Shown here piece by piece: positions 61,203 to 64,000 of a stretch of 64,000 nt of DNA. Every line of letters starts with the position of its first letter. Within the stretch, counting starts at the first letter, position 1. Location: assembly GCA_964252015.1 (NCBI GenBank), contig CAXULW010000003.1:62001-126000 (forward strand), written 5' to 3'. The stretch comes from CAXSBR01 sp964252015 (GTDB lineage: Bacteria > Actinomycetota > Actinomycetes > Mycobacteriales > Jatrophihabitantaceae). Below the pieces are notes generated by a model. The model saw only the letters and a list, made by a program, of their open reading frames with translations, was not told the DNA's origin and ran no database searches. Both the position numbers and the translations under genes were made by a program.

Positions 61203-62251
61203 CCTATCACCGCGTCTGCGGGAAGTGCGGATTCGCCTCCGTCTACTCGAGCACGGCGATGGCCGACTACCACCAAACCCGTCACTCCTGCGGAAAGCAC
61301 CTACACCACCTGGCCATCGCGCAGGGCCGAGCCGAGCGCGCGCAGACGGTGCCCAAGCGCGACTGCCACCACCCGCGAGCCAACCACACCCACGGCACGC
61401 GAGCCGCCTACGTCCAGGACCACTGCCGCTGCCCCGACTGCACCGCCGCCAACACCGCCGCAAGCAACGAGATGCACCGCGCACGCACCTACGGCCGCTG
61501 GCAGCCATACATTAACTCCGATCTAGCCCGTGCCCACATCCAGGCGCTGCGAACCGAAGGCGTCGGTGTCGATCAGATCGCCAAGCTCGCCGGCTTGTCA
61601 TCAAGCCATGTACGCGGGCTCATCTACCCGACCCGGGGCAAGCCTCCGTTCCAGAAAATCCGCCGCGAGACCGCCATGCGCATCATGGCCGTGCCCGTTG
61701 AAGTCACCAGCCGGGCCGCCAACAGCCCCGTCGACGCCACCGGAACCCGCCGCCGCCTCCAGGCTCTCGTCGCCGTCGGCTGGACCGTGGCATGGCTCGC
61801 CGGTGACCTGGGTCGCTCGCGAACGAACCTTCGCCGCAGCATGACCAGCCACACCGTCACCGCACGCACCGCGCAACGTGTCAGCGACATGTACGAGCGG
61901 CTCTGGGACGCCGAGCCACCCGATCAACTGGCCTCCCAGCGGAGGGCGAGCGAGGCCGCTCGTGCCCACGCAGCGAGGCAGCGTTGGCTACCGCCGCTTG
62001 CCTGGGACGACATCGACGAAGACCCCGACCCCCCTTCGTCCCGCACGCCAGATGAGGACGACGACCTCGACGAGGTAGCTATCGAGCGGGCCATAAGTGG
62101 CGACTCCACCGTTCGACTCACCCACGCCGAGCAAATCGACGTGGTCCGGCGAATGTCCGAACGCGGCCGATCCATCCGGACCATCGCCGACATCCTCTCA
62201 ACCAGCACGCGAACCGTCTCCCGCCATCGAAAGCGCAGGAGCGCGGCCTAA
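61199..62251 (+). CDS. Zinc-finger/helix-turn-helix protein
   Basis: 350 residues from ATG 61199; starts upstream in the same frame would run over the 39-residue gene. CGKCGFASVYSS plus HSCGKHLHH, and HGTRAAYVQDHCRCPDCTAANTAA, give two Cys/His clusters; the second is common in actinobacterial phages and integrative elements. Two HTH regions follow (VDQIAKLAGLSSSHVRGLI and the C-terminal RSIRTIADILSTSTRTVSRHRKR), separated by an acidic linker. Likely DNA-binding regulator of the element. Confidence 0.7.
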   Translation: MTYHRVCGKCGFASVYSSTAMADYHQTRHSCGKHLHHLAIAQGRAERAQTVPKRDCHHPRANHTHGTRAAYVQDHCRCPDCTAANTAASNEMHRARTYGRWQPYINSDLARAHIQALRTEGVGVDQIAKLAGLSSSHVRGLIYPTRGKPPFQKIRRETAMRIMAVPVEVTSRAANSPVDATGTRRRLQALVAVGWTVAWLAGDLGRSRTNLRRSMTSHTVTARTAQRVSDMYERLWDAEPPDQLASQRRASEAARAHAARQRWLPPLAWDDIDEDPDPPSSRTPDEDDDLDEVAIERAISGDSTVRLTHAEQIDVVRRMSERGRSIRTIADILSTSTRTVSRHRKRRSAA

Positions 62252-62319
62252 CCAACTGCGGCACCGCACGCCGTCCATTCCTTTCAGGAGCACCGAACTG
62301 TGACGACCTCGCTCACCAC

Positions 62320-62694
62320 GTGGCCGACACCCACAGCACGACGGCACCGGCCGGTCACCTCTACCGAAGCGCGACGTGGCTACTCGGGCGTCACCCACGC
62401 CTGGCCCAGCTCGCGGTCGGGATTCATGGCGTCATCGCGATCGACGGCGGCGAGTTGTACATCGACCTGGACCACCTTGCCGACGTCCTGTCAGCCGTGA
62501 AGCCCTATTGCGACGCGTGGGACGAGTACGAACACGCCCACCGCGCACCACAGAACGACGACCGCTACGAGGCCTGGCATTCAGCCGGTCCGAGCGCAGA
62601 CACGTTCGCGGTCGGCCTCGCGGATTTTCTGGTCATGTCCAGCGGCGAGGTCGCCGCCCTCCGCCTGCTCGGCGCCCTGGCTTCGACGAGTTGA
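62320..62694 (+). CDS. Hypothetical protein
   Basis: 124 residues from GTG 62320. AQLAVGIHGVIAIDGGELYIDLDHLADVLSAVKPYCDAWDEYEHAHR looks like a small alpha/beta domain. A CAGGAGC binding site precedes GTG 62300 in another frame, so a small frameshift near the start is possible. No family recognised. Confidence 0.55.
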   Translation: MADTHSTTAPAGHLYRSATWLLGRHPRLAQLAVGIHGVIAIDGGELYIDLDHLADVLSAVKPYCDAWDEYEHAHRAPQNDDRYEAWHSAGPSADTFAVGLADFLVMSSGEVAALRLLGALASTS

Positions 62695-62824
62695 GTTCCC
62701 CCGTTCGGAGTCGCGCACATCCGCAGTCTCGATCGCGAAGGGCAGCGACTGGTCGAAGACTGGTGTGCGGTTGTCCTTGCATACTGAAACCGGCTCAATC
62801 GGAGCAGGGCCCCCGCGCCCGAAA

Positions 62825-63241
62825 TCAGCCGGCACGGCGCGCTGAAAGCGCGCCCTCGGCCCGATCCGAATCGACTGACAGCGCTGGCTTAGGCCGCGAA
62901 TTACGGGGATGATCCGATCGCGAAACGTCAGAGGGCGCGGCTCGGACCAGCCGGCGCACCTGCGAGACGTCCAGCTCCAGCAGCGCCGCCGCCCGCTCTA
63001 TGCTCACGTCCTCGACCAGCAACGCCTTCAACATAGCGCCGACGTGACTCGTCGCAGATTCGAGCGCGCGGTCAGCCTCGGCGCGAACCTCGAGCGCGAC
63101 CAAGACCGAAGCCGTCGCCGCCTCGATCCGGTCGTCCTGCTCGTCCCGGGCCTTGTCTAGGGCCCGCCGCCGCTCTCGAGCCTTCGCCAACGCGTTCACC
63201 GGCTTGGCCATGTTTCTCGTCGCCACCACAACCTCCATCAC
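62825..63241 (-). CDS. Coiled-coil protein with helix-turn-helix segment
   Basis: 138 residues. A basic then charged coiled-coil (NALAKARERRRALDKARDEQDDRIEAATA) leads to VSIERAAALLELDVSQVRRLVRAA, an HTH-like segment. The C-terminus is disordered. Resembles small regulators of actinobacterial integrative elements. Family unnamed. Confidence 0.55.
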   Translation of the reverse strand: MMEVVVATRNMAKPVNALAKARERRRALDKARDEQDDRIEAATASVLVALEVRAEADRALESATSHVGAMLKALLVEDVSIERAAALLELDVSQVRRLVRAAPSDVSRSDHPRNSRPKPALSVDSDRAEGALSARRAG

Positions 63242-63627
63242 GTCTCGATCCGACGCCTGGGATCCTCACACGGGCTTATGACACGATGCGCCGCATAGGC
63301 GAAGTAGCCCAGATCGCCGTAGCGGGCCGCCCCACCGCCACACCAATGATCTGGGGGTCGCGAGTACGTCACGGTCCGCTCGCGACCGTCACGCAACCGA
63401 GGAGCGGCTCGATATCCGTCGTTCGACGGATTCGTCGTTGTCCACGACGGCACTCGAGAGGATTCGTCAGGGTGCACGCACTTCGCGCTCGCATTAGATA
63501 GATCGTCCGCCGGTTTGCTGCGGAACGTCTGCCCGTAGATGATCTCGCGGTGAGTACGTCGCTTGACGCGCCCGCCCGACCATGGTCACAGCCCGCCCGG
63601 CTGGCAAACCGGGCGGGTCGATAATCC
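63242..63627. other. 386-base stretch without a supported gene
   Basis: Short frames on both strands are Arg-rich shadows. The region ends in the strong hairpin at 63592-63617. Confidence 0.35.
63592..63617. terminator. Strong GC hairpin
   Basis: CCCGCCCGG and CCGGGCGGG form a perfect 9-bp stem with an 8-base loop. It ends 10 bases before the next start at 63628, so it could be a terminator of upstream transcripts or a leader structure that limits translation. Confidence 0.5.
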
Positions 63628-63894
63628 ATGCCGTATGAGTCTCGCCCTCGCCTCGAGCCGCTGCCGGAGTTCGTCGGAACGGCGCGGCCCGGGTTGTGCG
63701 CTCCGCCTGGGCTGGTCGAGTTCGTCCTGACAGCGTACGGCGCCGGCCGGTCGCTGCGCGAGATCGCCGAACTCACCGACCGCACCTACGGTGCCGTGCG
63801 CAATATCCTCGATCGCGCCGGCGTTGCTCGCAGGCCCGCCGGTGCACCCCGCCTGGCCATGGGCGAGAGAATCCAACGGTTCAACGCCGGCTGA
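63628..63894 (+). CDS. Helix-turn-helix protein
   Basis: 88 residues from ATG 63628. LVEFVLTAYGAGRSLREIAELTDRTYGAVRNILDRAGVARRPAGAPR is a clear HTH of the kind found in small actinobacterial mobile-element regulators (REIAELTDRTYGAVRNIL, then an RR-rich arm). Preceded by the hairpin at 63592. Confidence 0.75.
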   Translation: MPYESRPRLEPLPEFVGTARPGLCAPPGLVEFVLTAYGAGRSLREIAELTDRTYGAVRNILDRAGVARRPAGAPRLAMGERIQRFNAG

Positions 63895-63959
63895 CACGGT
63901 TCTGCGCGTACTTTGCGTCCTCGGTATGAACTGCCGCCACCCTCCGAGGTAGTGCGTTC

Positions 63960-64000
63960 ATGGCCGTTGATGAGCGCGACCTTGCCGTGCGGGTGAGAGC
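63960..64000 (+). CDS. Start of a gene running off the window (partial)
   Basis: ATG 63960 begins MAVDERDLAVRVR and stays open to the end. A CCGAGG sequence lies about 12 bases upstream. Too short to identify. Confidence 0.3.
   Translation, partial: MAVDERDLAVRVR

Noticed and set aside
1..64000. CRISPR array or cas genes
   Set aside because: No regularly spaced repeats and no Cas-like protein were seen anywhere in the window.

Overview
The window is high-GC DNA with many GTG starts and GTGA/ATGA stop-start overlaps, which fits an Actinomycetota (actinobacterial) chromosome. No marker gives a genus. It opens with apparently chromosomal genes (about 1-14.5 kb): the end of an ADP-ribosylglycohydrolase fused to a tyrosine-phosphatase-like domain, a YbjN-like protein, an alpha/beta-hydrolase lipoprotein, a complete recC-recB-recD operon and a protein of carboxypeptidase-regulatory-like repeats.

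At about 14.64 kb lies the 3' end of a tmRNA- or tRNA-like gene without its 5' part. It is followed by three 11-bp tandem repeats and an excisionase-like helix-turn-helix gene. I read this as the left end of an integrated island. From 15 to 31 kb the island is a patchwork: a metallophosphoesterase, an IS630-type element with clear ends, a VapC toxin remnant, a PD-(D/E)XK-like/SF1 helicase protein, an RHH/PIN-like toxin-antitoxin pair, a pentapeptide-repeat membrane protein, an AbiE system with a frameshifted toxin, two tandem paralogous membrane-anchored proteins, a run of very short overlapping genes including a DUF3846 protein, and several unknowns.

The centrepiece (31.2-55.8 kb) is a complete Dpd system, which inserts 7-deazaguanine bases into DNA and restricts unmodified DNA. 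It is built as two divergent operons from a 0.38-kb intergenic region. The plus-strand operon makes preQ0 (queC, queE, queD, folE2), then carries a DUF6884-like DpdC candidate, a first DpdB, the DpdA transglycosylase and a second DpdB. The minus-strand operon carries the restriction side in the order dpdE, F, G, H, I, J, K, D. Two DpdB paralogues flanking DpdA is the most unusual feature. Next to it (55.9-58.4 kb) is a lower-GC pair, a third DGQHR-domain protein overlapping an HNH nuclease, which may be a separate or accessory module.

The right end (58.7-64 kb) has an M48 metalloprotease and then small genes typical of actinobacterial integrative elements: an AlpA-like regulator with a palindromic upstream site, a zinc-finger/HTH protein, coiled-coil/HTH proteins and small unknowns. 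No integrase and no second attachment site is visible, so the island probably runs past the window. All family calls come from reading motifs and gene order; no database search was run.
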